Source: an uncultured Oscillospiraceae bacterium (GTDB taxonomy: Bacteria > Bacillota_A > Clostridia > Oscillospirales > Oscillospiraceae). From it: 12,358 bases of DNA. Position numbers and translations under genes: made by a program. Numbering within the stretch: position 1 is the stretch's first letter; each line of letters begins with the position of its first letter. Shown piece after piece: positions 1-6,713 of this stretch. The notes under the pieces are model-generated. The model made no database searches. It was not told the origin of the DNA and saw only the letters and a program-made list of their open reading frames with translations. The DNA is taken from the NCBI GenBank assembly GCA_900757695.1, contig CAAEOU010000069.1, positions 1 through 12,358 of the forward strand, in the 5' to 3' direction.

Positions 1-30
1 ATATTGTTCGATGGTGTGGGGCTTATACAT
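1..30 (-). CDS. Start of an unidentified gene running off the window
   Basis: Ten codons are visible, beginning MYKPHTIEQY, with the ATG at 30-28. An excellent Shine-Dalgarno (AAAGGAGGG on the minus strand, about positions 45-37) lies 6-8 bases upstream, which is why I call this a real start. The gene follows the terminator at 141-171 and so belongs to a new transcription unit rather than to the pilus cluster. Nothing can be said about its product. Confidence 0.6.
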   Translation of the reverse strand, partial: MYKPHTIEQY

Positions 31-89
31 AGGAAACCCTCCTTTCCTTGATCTACCCAATAAATAGGGACAGAAGGAATGTATTCTGC

Positions 90-118
90 AAAATATAAGG
101 AAATCAGGCGTTGGTCAT
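90..118 (-). promoter_or_regulatory. Weak candidate promoter for the gene starting at base 30
   Basis: On the minus strand an ATGACC box (118-113, 4 of 6 to the -35 consensus) is followed after 17 bases by TATTTT (95-90, 4 of 6 to the -10 consensus). It lies between the terminator at 141-171 and the strong ribosome-binding site of the next gene, where a promoter is expected. The match is moderate and could be chance in an AT-rich stretch. Confidence 0.3.
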
Positions 119-140
119 TGTGATTTGCAAAATGCCCTTT

Positions 141-171
141 AAGAAAGCGAGGTGGCTCAAAACCACCTCGC
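141..171 (-). terminator. Rho-independent terminator ending the accessory block
   Basis: A perfect 9-bp inverted repeat (GCGAGGTGG / CCACCTCGC, 147-155 and 163-171) with a 7-base loop lies four bases after the TAA stop of the preceding minus-strand gene. On the minus strand the stem is followed by TTTCTTAAA. On the plus strand it is followed by ATTTTT, so it could work in both directions. Confidence 0.85.
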
Positions 172-175
172 ATTT

Positions 176-667
176 TTAGGATTCAGAGGACGGATCGGGA
201 TGCTCCTCCGGCTCGCTGATTGCTTCATAGCCCAAAAAGCTGTTCGTTGAAAGTGCTGCGTCCAGATAGTCATTTCCAACGACAGGCCGTGACCCTTTCT
301 GAAAGTAAAATCGGTAGGGCTCGCCTATTTTAAGCAGGGCCGATTTACTGAGAAGCAGTGTGATCTCTATGCCATGGCTGTCTATCAGATGTACTTTGCG
401 GTAGCGGCGGAGCATAGGTGTACTGATACCGGCGCAGATGCCTTCCACTACCTCGTAGTTCTTATGTGTTGCAGTCGCCCAGATCCCTCGACAGGATATA
501 AGACAGGCGCAGAGTACGACAATCCCCAATGCCAGCAGGATATGATCTTTAGTCGCCACGCAGATGATGACGCTGATTCCCGCACTGGCGATTCCGGCCA
601 GCAGAGTGAGCAGAAACTTTCGCTGCAATACAGTGGGAAAAAGAGTCCATTGTTTCATCATGCTCAT
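176..667 (-). CDS. Two-helix membrane protein with small beta-rich C-terminal domain
   Basis: The product has 163 residues. Two hydrophobic segments (about 16-38 and 43-60) are followed by a soluble domain (about 70-150) in which YEVVEGICAG, a Lys/Arg-rich stretch, EITLLLSK and GEPYRFYFQ alternate as beta strands would, recalling small OB- or NfeD-like barrels. Similar short proteins are, as I recall, common cargo of clostridial conjugative elements; the function is unknown. The ATG at 667 overlaps the TGA of the upstream gene (ATGA), implying translational coupling. GAGAGG lies too close to this ATG and suits the in-frame ATG at 661 better, so the true start may be two codons later. The acidic tail (EPEEHPDPSSES) ends just before a terminator, so this is the last gene of the unit. 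Confidence 0.75.
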   Translation of the reverse strand: MSMMKQWTLFPTVLQRKFLLTLLAGIASAGISVIICVATKDHILLALGIVVLCACLISCRGIWATATHKNYEVVEGICAGISTPMLRRYRKVHLIDSHGIEITLLLSKSALLKIGEPYRFYFQKGSRPVVGNDYLDAALSTNSFLGYEAISEPEEHPDPSSES

Positions 668-1359
668 ACCCTCTCAAAGATAATCTGCTGCCGCAGATAA
701 AGATTGGCAACGGCTAATGTTACCGGCTTGCTGCTCTGGCTGATTTTGACCATGCTTGCAATGTTGTCACTGGTGGTCGTTTCATCTCCGTAGAGGGAAT
801 CCAAAAGCGCACATTCATTGGGGAGACGGGAAATATTTTTATCTATGCACTTGATGATCTCTGCAGTGGAGAGCAGGGCTTGTCCGGCAAGGCGCATGAC
901 CAGAGCTTCGTATTTGGTGCGTTTATCTTTCTGGAACAGTTTCCGCGCAGCGGATACCGGAACATGTGCCAGCAGCGTCAGCTTGACAAAAGAGGCGAGC
1001 CGGAGGAAGAACGGTCCGCTGGTTGGGATAATGCTGAGCGAACCAAGCAGGTCATACAAAGCATCGTATTCTGTTTCACCGCTGCCGGATACCAGAAGAC
1101 CGCGGGTAAGCAGTCGGTTTGTACAGTCTTCCCAAGAACGCTCGGTACAGTAACCGGATGCGGTGGCTAGCTTTTCGTATTCTTGTGCGATGTCATCCCA
1201 ACGCAGGATTCTCCAGTTGAGCATGCTCCAAATCACCATTTCCTGCATATCGGCCATGTACTCCTGACCGCCTAACAGGATGATTGGACAACTGCGGTTG
1301 CAGCCGTTTGTCCTTCGTTCAAACCGGCCGACCGCAGTGTATAGGGTTTTGATTGCCAT
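664..1359 (-). CDS. Unrecognised protein, possible winged-helix N-terminal half
   Basis: This 231-residue soluble protein has no signal peptide or membrane segment, and I do not recognise the family. Residues about 38-95 run as helices (MVIWSMLNWRILRWDDIA; SWEDCTNRLLTRG) followed by GLLVSGSGE, which could be the wing of a winged-helix fold; the two-helices-then-wing order is the only support. The rest is helical, with a Lys/Arg-rich patch near 140-150. Four cysteines (20, 24, 71, 79) are not arranged as an obvious metal site. The start is supported by AAGGAGG nine bases before the ATG. It lies 60 bases after the sigma factor gene and overlaps the next gene by four bases, so all three are probably co-transcribed. 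A regulatory role with the sigma factor is possible but unproven. Confidence 0.75.
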   Translation of the reverse strand: MAIKTLYTAVGRFERRTNGCNRSCPIILLGGQEYMADMQEMVIWSMLNWRILRWDDIAQEYEKLATASGYCTERSWEDCTNRLLTRGLLVSGSGETEYDALYDLLGSLSIIPTSGPFFLRLASFVKLTLLAHVPVSAARKLFQKDKRTKYEALVMRLAGQALLSTAEIIKCIDKNISRLPNECALLDSLYGDETTTSDNIASMVKISQSSKPVTLAVANLYLRQQIIFERV

Positions 1360-1419
1360 ATTTCGATACCTCCTTCTTATACATATCCCTTACTGTTGCT
1401 GATGCTGATTTTCAACAGA

Positions 1420-2001
1420 TCAAAGCAGGCAGGTTAAAAAGTCAGGGTCATTGCGAAGTTTTTCCAGTGAGCGGGAAATCCAGGCACCCACATGGGAAGG
1501 AGGGACTTGATAGAGGGCGGCGATGTCTGTAATGCGCATTCCCTGAACCTTCAGTGCTAGCGCTTCGATGCCGAGTCTGGCAACGCCCTGATAGTTCTGT
1601 TTGCTGGCTTCCAGCAGATCAAGGGTCTCCAGACGAGAAAGGTGGGAGTCAAAATGGTCATCCGGCTGGTCTACCTGCTCTCCATCTGCGGCCAGCTCGC
1701 CCTGTTCTCCGATGATCAGCCGACTGACGTGCCGCCCCTGACTACAGATTTTTCGGCAGTAGGAGAGTAGTCCATTTTTCACAACCTTTTTGGCGTAGGT
1801 TGAAAACTGCGCCTGTCCGGCATGGTAGGTAAAAGCGGCCTTGCAGAGCCACAGGCATCCTTCCTGGAACAGATCTCCATACTCCAGACCACAGATGCCG
1901 GGATTTACATGGATGTTGTTGACAATGACCCAGTGAACGATGGATAGGTTTTTTTCTACCAGTGTCTGCTGGTCTTTGGTAAGCTTAAAGTTTTGCTTCA
2001 T
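1420..2001 (-). CDS. Sigma-70-family RNA polymerase sigma factor
   Basis: The 193-residue product has the two core sigma domains. Region 2 (about 17-84) contains the DLFQEG motif (43-48), a long helix, and FSTYA (66-70), followed by a basic run ending in SYCRK, the pattern used to contact core polymerase and melt the -10 element. Region 4 (about 143-183) holds a helix-turn-helix (TDIAALYQVPPSHVGAWISR) for -35 recognition. Regions 1 and 3 are missing and the linker (90-125) is short and acidic, as in alternative sigma factors of the SigF/SigH size class or sigma-like factors of mobile elements. No anti-sigma factor is recognisable next to it. GGAGGTGAAG nine bases upstream fixes the ATG at 2001; the gene starts 16 bases after the zinc-ribbon gene. 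Its targets cannot be read from the sequence. Confidence 0.88.
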   Translation of the reverse strand: MKQNFKLTKDQQTLVEKNLSIVHWVIVNNIHVNPGICGLEYGDLFQEGCLWLCKAAFTYHAGQAQFSTYAKKVVKNGLLSYCRKICSQGRHVSRLIIGEQGELAADGEQVDQPDDHFDSHLSRLETLDLLEASKQNYQGVARLGIEALALKVQGMRITDIAALYQVPPSHVGAWISRSLEKLRNDPDFLTCLL

Positions 2002-2017
2002 CAGGCTTCACCTCCGT

Positions 2018-2425
2018 TCAGGCAGCACGCCCGGATGTGTACGCCGGAGCCTGCTGACAGAGGGAAATGACTTGCTCGCACATATATTCGGAAAACTGGC
2101 CGATGTGGGTCTGGTGTGCATCCAGCCCCAGTTTGGCTTGCAGCCAGATATAGACCTCCCATTTTTCCATATGGCAGTCCTGCTGCAGTTTTTTTAGGGC
2201 TCGATGGGCCAGAATGCGTTTGTGGCGCAGATCGCCATTCGCCAGTGTCCCCATGGGGAGCAATGTGCGCTCATGAGCACTGACATAGGCATTGCAGGCC
2301 GGCCATCTGTCGCAGACATACAGGTACTTTCCTCTGGTTTGCGGGGTAGATCCATACACAAGGCTTGCAGGTCGAAGAGAAGCGTGCGCATGACAGTACG
2401 GACATTTGATTTGCTTTTGTTTCAA
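2018..2425 (-). CDS. Zinc-ribbon protein, DUF3268-like
   Basis: I place the start at TTG 2425-2423, because GGAGGTGA sits eight bases before it; the ATG at 2440 overlaps that ribosome-binding site and is less likely. The resulting 135-residue protein begins with CPYC (Cys8, Cys11) and continues to CDRWPAC (Cys38, Cys44), a four-cysteine zinc ribbon. It then shows PMGTLAN (57-63), a conserved Arg/His helix (HKRILAHRAL), a WEVYIWLQAKLG helix (89-100) and HIGQF (107-111). This order matches the family of zinc-finger-containing proteins known as DUF3268, usually carried by phages and integrative elements; no biochemical activity is established that I know of. It is directly upstream of the sigma gene and probably co-transcribed with it. 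A nucleic-acid-binding role is inference. Confidence 0.82.
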   Translation of the reverse strand: MKQKQIKCPYCHAHASLRPASLVYGSTPQTRGKYLYVCDRWPACNAYVSAHERTLLPMGTLANGDLRHKRILAHRALKKLQQDCHMEKWEVYIWLQAKLGLDAHQTHIGQFSEYMCEQVISLCQQAPAYTSGRAA

Positions 2426-2481
2426 TAAAATCACCTCCATTACGCGCCGATGACGGCGGCATTGCGTCTTAACAGGCAGAA

Positions 2482-2829
2482 TCATCCGAAGTAGGTATCC
2501 CGGTCTGGGCATAGCTGTAAAAACGGACATACATGGTCCGAAGAGGTATGCCATTCCAGAAACTTGGTATAAGCAGTCCGGAACGAGCGGCACTCCAGAA
2601 TTGCAGAGCATTCTTCGGGGTCCACTGCTTCTCCACTCAGCTTCCGCACTGTCTGGACGGACAGAAAGATCGGCTGACAGCTTGCGTCTGCTGCCATCAG
2701 GAACCCCTCACAGGATGCCTGCCGGATCATTGGACAAAGTGAACCGCTGCAGCGGATGAACAGGGCGTTGCGCCAGTTACCCCGGACTGCCTGCAGAAAG
2801 GAATAGAACTGACACGGTTTTTGATTCAT
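2482..2829 (-). CDS. Cysteine-rich small protein of unknown function
   Basis: The start is ATG 2829, set by GGAGGTGAAAGC with seven bases between GGAGG and the ATG; an in-frame ATG at 2859 has no such site. The product is 115 residues with nine cysteines (6, 27, 32, 40, 51, 74, 80, 101, 107), including one CX4C (27/32) and two CX5C pairs (74/80, 101/107), so metal binding or disulphides are plausible. There is no signal peptide, which makes a cytoplasmic metal site more likely than disulphides. I do not recognise the family. It is the first gene after the strong terminator at 2862-2902 and lies 56 bases before the zinc-ribbon gene, with a very similar ribosome-binding site, so it looks like the first gene of the regulatory block. 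Confidence 0.7.
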   Translation of the reverse strand: MNQKPCQFYSFLQAVRGNWRNALFIRCSGSLCPMIRQASCEGFLMAADASCQPIFLSVQTVRKLSGEAVDPEECSAILECRSFRTAYTKFLEWHTSSDHVCPFLQLCPDRDTYFG

Positions 2830-2861
2830 GCTTTCACCTCCGTTATTCGTTATCTGCAAAT

Positions 2862-2902
2862 AAAAAAGGGGGCCAGCTGCAGAAGTTCTGCAAACTGGCC
2901 CC
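2862..2902 (-). terminator. Strong Rho-independent terminator after the pilin-like gene
   Basis: GGGGCCAG (2869-2876) pairs with CTGGCCCC (2895-2902). Inside this outer 8-bp stem a second palindrome, TGCAGAA-G-TTCTGCA (2878-2892), extends the hairpin. On the minus strand the stem is followed by six T residues (positions 2867-2862). It begins 11 bases after the stop codon of the 73-residue protein and separates the pilus genes from the Cys-rich protein and sigma factor block. Confidence 0.92.
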
Positions 2903-2913
2903 TGATTTGGTGC

Positions 2914-3135
2914 TTAGGAGAACAGACTTTCAATCTCCTCAGTGATGCGGGGGATGACCGTATCGTTGAAGATGAGGGTCAGAGCCGCCAGGAGCAGCGC
3001 ACCCAAAACTACGGCGATAATGATCTTGACGGCGTCCGAAATGTAAAAATCGCCGCGCTGATTGGACAATGCCATACGGCCGCGGTTGAGCAGATAGTTG
3101 GCTTTGGTATAGATACGGGTCGTGAATTTTCTCAT
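2914..3135 (-). CDS. Candidate major pilin: 73-residue single-helix protein, DUF6133-like
   Basis: The product has a basic N-terminus of about 28 residues, then NQRGD (25-29), then one long hydrophobic helix (about 35-56, rich in Ala/Ile/Leu) and a short polar tail (NDTVIPRITEEIESLFS). Size and shape fit Flp-type prepilins, which are cleaved after a glycine just before the hydrophobic helix. Cleavage after Gly28 would leave a mature peptide of 45 residues. The usual Glu at +5 is not present; Asp34 at +6 is the nearest acidic residue, so the pilin call is inference from size, context and the motif. Similar proteins in clostridial Tad clusters are catalogued as DUF6133. AGGAGG six bases before the ATG gives a strong start, and a strong terminator follows directly, both fitting a highly expressed subunit. 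Confidence 0.8.
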   Translation of the reverse strand: MRKFTTRIYTKANYLLNRGRMALSNQRGDFYISDAVKIIIAVVLGALLLAALTLIFNDTVIPRITEEIESLFS

Positions 3136-3196
3136 GGGTAACCTCCTGTTATATGTTTGATGATTGAGTGGATAGGTATATCAAGTCCACCGTCTG

Positions 3197-3343
3197 TTAA
3201 GCGCGGCGGATAGGCTTGATCAGATTGTTTTTGTTGGAACGGGGCCGGTTCGGATATGCTTTAGGCCGCTGGAACAGCAAGCAACGAAAGCGGCGTTTTT
3301 TGGTGCCGGTATCATTCGGCGGATAAAATTTCTTTTTGGGCAT
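3197..3343 (-). CDS. 48-residue very basic microprotein between tadC and the pilin-like gene
   Basis: A complete small gene reads MPKKKFYPPNDTGTKKRR, then a CLLF-containing centre, then a second Arg/Lys/Asn-rich half ending IKPIRRA and TAA. AGGAG lies seven bases before ATG 3343; another ATG at 3349 is too close to that site to be used. About one third of the residues are Lys or Arg and there is no Asp/Glu except Asp11, so the peptide must be strongly cationic. It has no membrane segment or signal peptide. Its position between the platform gene tadC and the pilin-like gene suggests a pilus-related role, but the sequence resembles no family I know; a ribosomal-protein-like or nucleic-acid-binding peptide is an alternative. 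It is easily missed because of its length. Confidence 0.65.
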   Translation of the reverse strand: MPKKKFYPPNDTGTKKRRFRCLLFQRPKAYPNRPRSNKNNLIKPIRRA

Positions 3344-3357
3344 AGGCATTCTCCTGT

Positions 3358-3392
3358 AAAAAATGAAGCCGGGCTGATGAAACAGTCCGGCT
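3358..3392 (-). terminator. Candidate terminator between tadC and the microprotein gene
   Basis: AGCCGG plus CTG (3367-3376) pairs with CAG plus CCGGCT (3383-3392) around an ATGAAA loop, with one G-T pair on the plus strand (a C-A mismatch on the minus transcript). On the minus strand the hairpin is followed by TTCA and six T residues (3363-3358). It lies about 136 bases after the tadC stop. The mismatch may make it leaky, acting as an expression step between the machinery genes and the two small genes downstream. Confidence 0.65.
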
Positions 3393-3528
3393 CAGTTCAG
3401 ATGAAAAGAAATGATGTGCCTGCCGCTATGGAAAATCGCTTGGGTACAAACGCTCACCTCCCTGTGTATCTGTCTTCCATATGAGGAGCAGGTATGAAAA
3501 CGCCCGGAAGTACCGTGGCGGATGCCGA

Positions 3529-4407
3529 TTAGCCAAAGAACGCCCCGAGCGAACTCATAACCTCGGTACAGAGCACCACCAGGTAGATGATCATAATACA
3601 AATCAGCATCATCATAGAGTAACGCTGGATCTTTTTGGGACGTTTGGCAGCTTCCTTTTTCAGATTGTTCTGCTCGATCTGACGCATATCGAAGGTAATC
3701 ATTTTGAAGTACATCCGCTGATCATCACCGCGCAGGACACCAATCAGGCCACGGATCACATCGGACAGCATGGGGCTGCCAATGCGGGTTTCAAATCGAA
3801 TGAGGGCATTTTCATAGTTGCCGGTCTTCATATCAGCAATGGTCTGATCCAGTTCGGCGCCGAAGTCTTTCCCAGCCACACGGCGGTAGGAAGTCAGGAT
3901 TTTAAGTACATCCCTGTCATTTTCAAGGCTCTGGCCGACGGTCAAAGCAAATCGGGGAATCTCGCCCTCAATCAGTTTGCGGCGCTTTTTAACAAAATCA
4001 AAGGCTGCATAGTAGGTTGAAAACCACAGCGCCACCGCAAGGCCAATCAAAATAGGCACCAGCAGCGGAATAAGAAATGCCATGGGGATGGCACACAGGC
4101 CAACTGCCCCGGCAGTTACCCAGGCTCTGGCTGTATAGACCTCCGGGGTAAGCTGCAGACCTGCAATGTCCAGAGCGCGTTGCACCTTATTGCGCTTGAG
4201 CCGGTCCAGCCGCAAATAAGGGGCGATCCAACCGGTGATTTTTGTTACATAGACATCAAGCAGCTTTTCGTTTTTGGTGCCCTGCTGTTTGCGGGAGAGC
4301 ATCATCATTTGTGAGGTCTTCTTGGTCGGGATGTCCACAAAGGCGCAGGTCAGGTTGTAGACAGCAAAACCGAAGAAGATGATGGCGATGAGCGCCAGAA
4401 AAGTCAT
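3529..4407 (-). CDS. tadC: TadC-like pilus platform protein (type II secretion F family)
   Basis: This 292-residue inner-membrane protein pairs with TadB to form the platform on which the TadA ATPase acts. Hydrophobic segments fall at about 2-20, 96-114, 115-131 and 264-284. The cytoplasmic stretch between the middle and last segments (about 135-260) has the helical GspF pattern, with EGEIPRFALTVGQSL and a conserved run through LSDVIRGLIGVLRGDD, ending in a Lys/Arg-rich segment (KKEAAKRPKKIQR) just before the last helix. Its ATG overlaps the tadB stop by four bases (ATGA), and GGAGGTGA precedes it, so the two platform proteins are translationally coupled. The length is usual for TadC. Confidence in the family is high; TadB versus TadC is assigned by gene order and by the positions of the hydrophobic segments. 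Confidence 0.9.
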   Translation of the reverse strand: MTFLALIAIIFFGFAVYNLTCAFVDIPTKKTSQMMMLSRKQQGTKNEKLLDVYVTKITGWIAPYLRLDRLKRNKVQRALDIAGLQLTPEVYTARAWVTAGAVGLCAIPMAFLIPLLVPILIGLAVALWFSTYYAAFDFVKKRRKLIEGEIPRFALTVGQSLENDRDVLKILTSYRRVAGKDFGAELDQTIADMKTGNYENALIRFETRIGSPMLSDVIRGLIGVLRGDDQRMYFKMITFDMRQIEQNNLKKEAAKRPKKIQRYSMMMLICIMIIYLVVLCTEVMSSLGAFFG

Positions 4408-5336
4408 ACGCTATCACCTCCATATTCGATGGGCTTGCTCAGTTTCATAATCTGGGTCAGCGCAAACAGGATGATGGCTGCGCAGATTGCCAGTGCAATT
4501 TTGCCCGGTGTGGTGAAGATAAGGGTGTGGAACCAATCCTCATTCAAGAAATAGAGCAGCGGCACATTGGCGATAACCAGAAATATCATGGTGATGGCTT
4601 CACGCCGCGGTCCTTGCATCATTGCCTCCAGTTCCGACTGCACCACACGCACATCGGAGAATTTCTGGTTGATGGTAGGCAGGGTATTCTTCATACTGCG
4701 GTCGGACTGGCATTGGATGAGGGTACCGCACCATTCATGGAAGACCCGGTTGGGAATCTTCATCTTCAGGCTGTTGATAGCACTGGTGATGTTGGCATTG
4801 ATCAATTCCGCTTCATAAACGAAGGCTTCAAAGTTGGCTTTTACCGGCTCATTGATATAGGGCAGGTTTTCCTTGACAGAACGGATCAGATCCTCGGTGC
4901 GCAGGTAGGAAGTCGTGATGATGGAAATAGCGGTTTCCAGTTCTTCATTCAGGTGCTTTTTATAGCTGGCGGCAGTGCTGCGCAGATACCAGATCGGTAT
5001 AAGGGAAAAACCGATACCCAGAATGGGCACCATGTACACATTCCCAATCAAAAGAGCCAGCACAGCCCCCACAGCGAACAGAATTAGGGACAGTCGTTTT
5101 ATTGCCTCATAGCGGTCCGCCCGTCCGGTACCCTTCAAGATCTGTTTCAGTTCGTAATCCTGATTAAAAAAGCCCTTGGCTGGTGTGCCCAGAAGAACAT
5201 TCAGTTCATCAGACAAGGTGGCGGATTTTCGCTGGGAGCGGAAGAGGGCGTCAATAAAATCACCCGGTTTCACACCAAACAGAGCCAAAAGCCCAGCACT
5301 GAGCAGGATAAAACAGATAAGATAGATCCATTGCAA
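4404..5336 (-). CDS. tadB: TadB-like pilus platform protein (type II secretion F family)
   Basis: The product has 310 residues with hydrophobic segments at about 3-21, 82-99, 101-118, 246-264 and 276-295, and a helical GspF domain between 125 and 240 (ELETAISIITTSYLR is the typical opening). It forms the inner-membrane platform with TadC. The start is a TTG at 5336, directly abutting the TAA of the ATPase gene with no bases between; AGGAGG eight bases upstream supports it. An ATG a few bases further on is out of frame. A non-ATG start with zero spacing suggests that translation depends on ribosomes finishing tadA, which would tie platform output to ATPase output. The sequence ends DSV at a TGA that overlaps the tadC ATG. 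Confidence 0.9.
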   Translation of the reverse strand: MQWIYLICFILLSAGLLALFGVKPGDFIDALFRSQRKSATLSDELNVLLGTPAKGFFNQDYELKQILKGTGRADRYEAIKRLSLILFAVGAVLALLIGNVYMVPILGIGFSLIPIWYLRSTAASYKKHLNEELETAISIITTSYLRTEDLIRSVKENLPYINEPVKANFEAFVYEAELINANITSAINSLKMKIPNRVFHEWCGTLIQCQSDRSMKNTLPTINQKFSDVRVVQSELEAMMQGPRREAITMIFLVIANVPLLYFLNEDWFHTLIFTTPGKIALAICAAIILFALTQIMKLSKPIEYGGDSV

Positions 5337-6713
5337 TTAACCCACCTCCTTTGGCGGCTGCATGAATTCTTCCAATTCCTTGTTGGAAATGCCATTGTCC
5401 AACAGCCTTTTCTTCAAGGAATCGGAGATCAAGCCGATTTTTTTATGGTGCCCTACCACATGGGTTTCACCACGGTTATCAGTTACATTGTCCTCCACTT
5501 CATATTTGTATAGGGAATGGGCGATCAGCCGCCCGTTCTGGTAATCCTCGCCCTCGATGATTTCCATGATCTTACGGGAACGGTCCTCCAGCTGCTTGGT
5601 AAAGACGATGATGGGATACGCCTCTACCATGATCTGCATGAGGATGGAGTCATCCATGTTGTACTTGCGTTTGGCAAGGGTCATCATCCTGCGGTAAGTA
5701 CTGTTGCAGGAATTGGAGTGGATGGTGGTACATACGGTATGGCCGGTGCGGGAACTTTCGGCTGCGGACAGGCTTTCTGCCGCTGACCGCATTTCACCTA
5801 CACCGATGACATCCGGATGCTTACGCAGCACCCGCTCCAGAAGAAAATCCTGATTGATGTTCAGTGCAGGGTTCTCGCTGGGGCGGGTCAGCAGATGTAC
5901 CACGGAATTGAGGATATTGCCCTGTGCATCCCGCTTGACCAGATCAAATTCGCGGCTGCCTTCTTCAATGGTAATAAGGCGCCGGTTATTGGGCACATTG
6001 GACAGCAGCCAGGCCATGATCGTGGTCTTGCCGGAGCCGGTGGAGCCGGCAATGCAGACGGACACCCCATATCGGATACAGGCAGTCAGAAAGTGAAGCA
6101 TTTCAGCGGTGGCACTGCCGGAGTTCAGCAGTTTTTCTTCACTGACGGTCTGCTGGTTGACAATACGGATGGAGGCATTGACGCCTACATCTGCATCCAC
6201 AATGGGAGTTTTGTCCACCGAAATGCGGATGTTCTTGTCCAGAAATCCCACAATGCTGGGCATAGTATCATCAATGACCATGCCGCAGGCGTTGAGCATT
6301 CGGCGGATCACATCGATGGCGTGCTGGGGCGAACTGAATTTATCAGGGATCTTGATGCTGCGCCCACTGGATTCGATCACTTCAATGTCGTTGTAGGCGT
6401 TGATGTTGACCTCCTCAACACCGGGCTTATAGATCCATTTCTTCAAAAAGGAGTAGCCGGCCATGTCTTCATAGAGCTTGGAACACAGTTCTTTTGTAGA
6501 GAGCCCGTCAAGGGCATACTTTCGCTTGACAATGTAGTGTTCCATCAGTTCTTTGAGCAGGCTTGTGGCACGCTCTGCATTGCCTTCTCCAGCTTCGGCA
6601 ATGGTGGAGGCATGGTTTTCGGCAAAATACCGCTGCACATCCTCCAGTACCTGGTCATAGGTCAGCTCCTGATTGGCAGCCGGTGTGAAGAATATATCAT
6701 TCAAATTACTCAT
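5337..6713 (-). CDS. tadA: TadA/CpaF-like pilus assembly ATPase (type II/IV secretion ATPase)
   Basis: This is the motor that drives pilin assembly at the membrane. In the 458-residue form, GSTGSGKT (223-230) is the Walker A loop, TIEE (248-251) the Asp/Glu box, HPDVIGVGEMRS (299-310) the Walker B region and GHTVCTTIHSNS (324-335) the His box, in the order expected of the CpaF subfamily. The N-terminal domain (1-100) is the variable CpaF-type domain. I choose ATG 6713 because AGGAGG lies six bases upstream; a longer frame from 6746 and an ATG at 6719 that abuts AGGAGG are less likely. The gene overlaps the end of tadZ by eight bases, and its TAA touches the TTG of tadB, so the core genes form one translationally coupled chain. 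All catalytic motifs are intact. Confidence 0.97.
   Translation of the reverse strand: MSNLNDIFFTPAANQELTYDQVLEDVQRYFAENHASTIAEAGEGNAERATSLLKELMEHYIVKRKYALDGLSTKELCSKLYEDMAGYSFLKKWIYKPGVEEVNINAYNDIEVIESSGRSIKIPDKFSSPQHAIDVIRRMLNACGMVIDDTMPSIVGFLDKNIRISVDKTPIVDADVGVNASIRIVNQQTVSEEKLLNSGSATAEMLHFLTACIRYGVSVCIAGSTGSGKTTIMAWLLSNVPNNRRLITIEEGSREFDLVKRDAQGNILNSVVHLLTRPSENPALNINQDFLLERVLRKHPDVIGVGEMRSAAESLSAAESSRTGHTVCTTIHSNSCNSTYRRMMTLAKRKYNMDDSILMQIMVEAYPIIVFTKQLEDRSRKIMEIIEGEDYQNGRLIAHSLYKYEVEDNVTDNRGETHVVGHHKKIGLISDSLKKRLLDNGISNKELEEFMQPPKEVG

Noticed and set aside
3136..3196. Possible promoter just before the pilin-like gene (TTGATA and TATAAC boxes)
   Set aside because: The boxes are about 25 bases apart, and the TATAAC is so near the ribosome-binding site that the transcript would begin inside it.
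3481..4020. Plus-strand frame of 179 codons opposite tadC
   Set aside because: Antisense shadow; the minus-strand frame has membrane helices, an ATGA overlap with tadB and a good ribosome-binding site.
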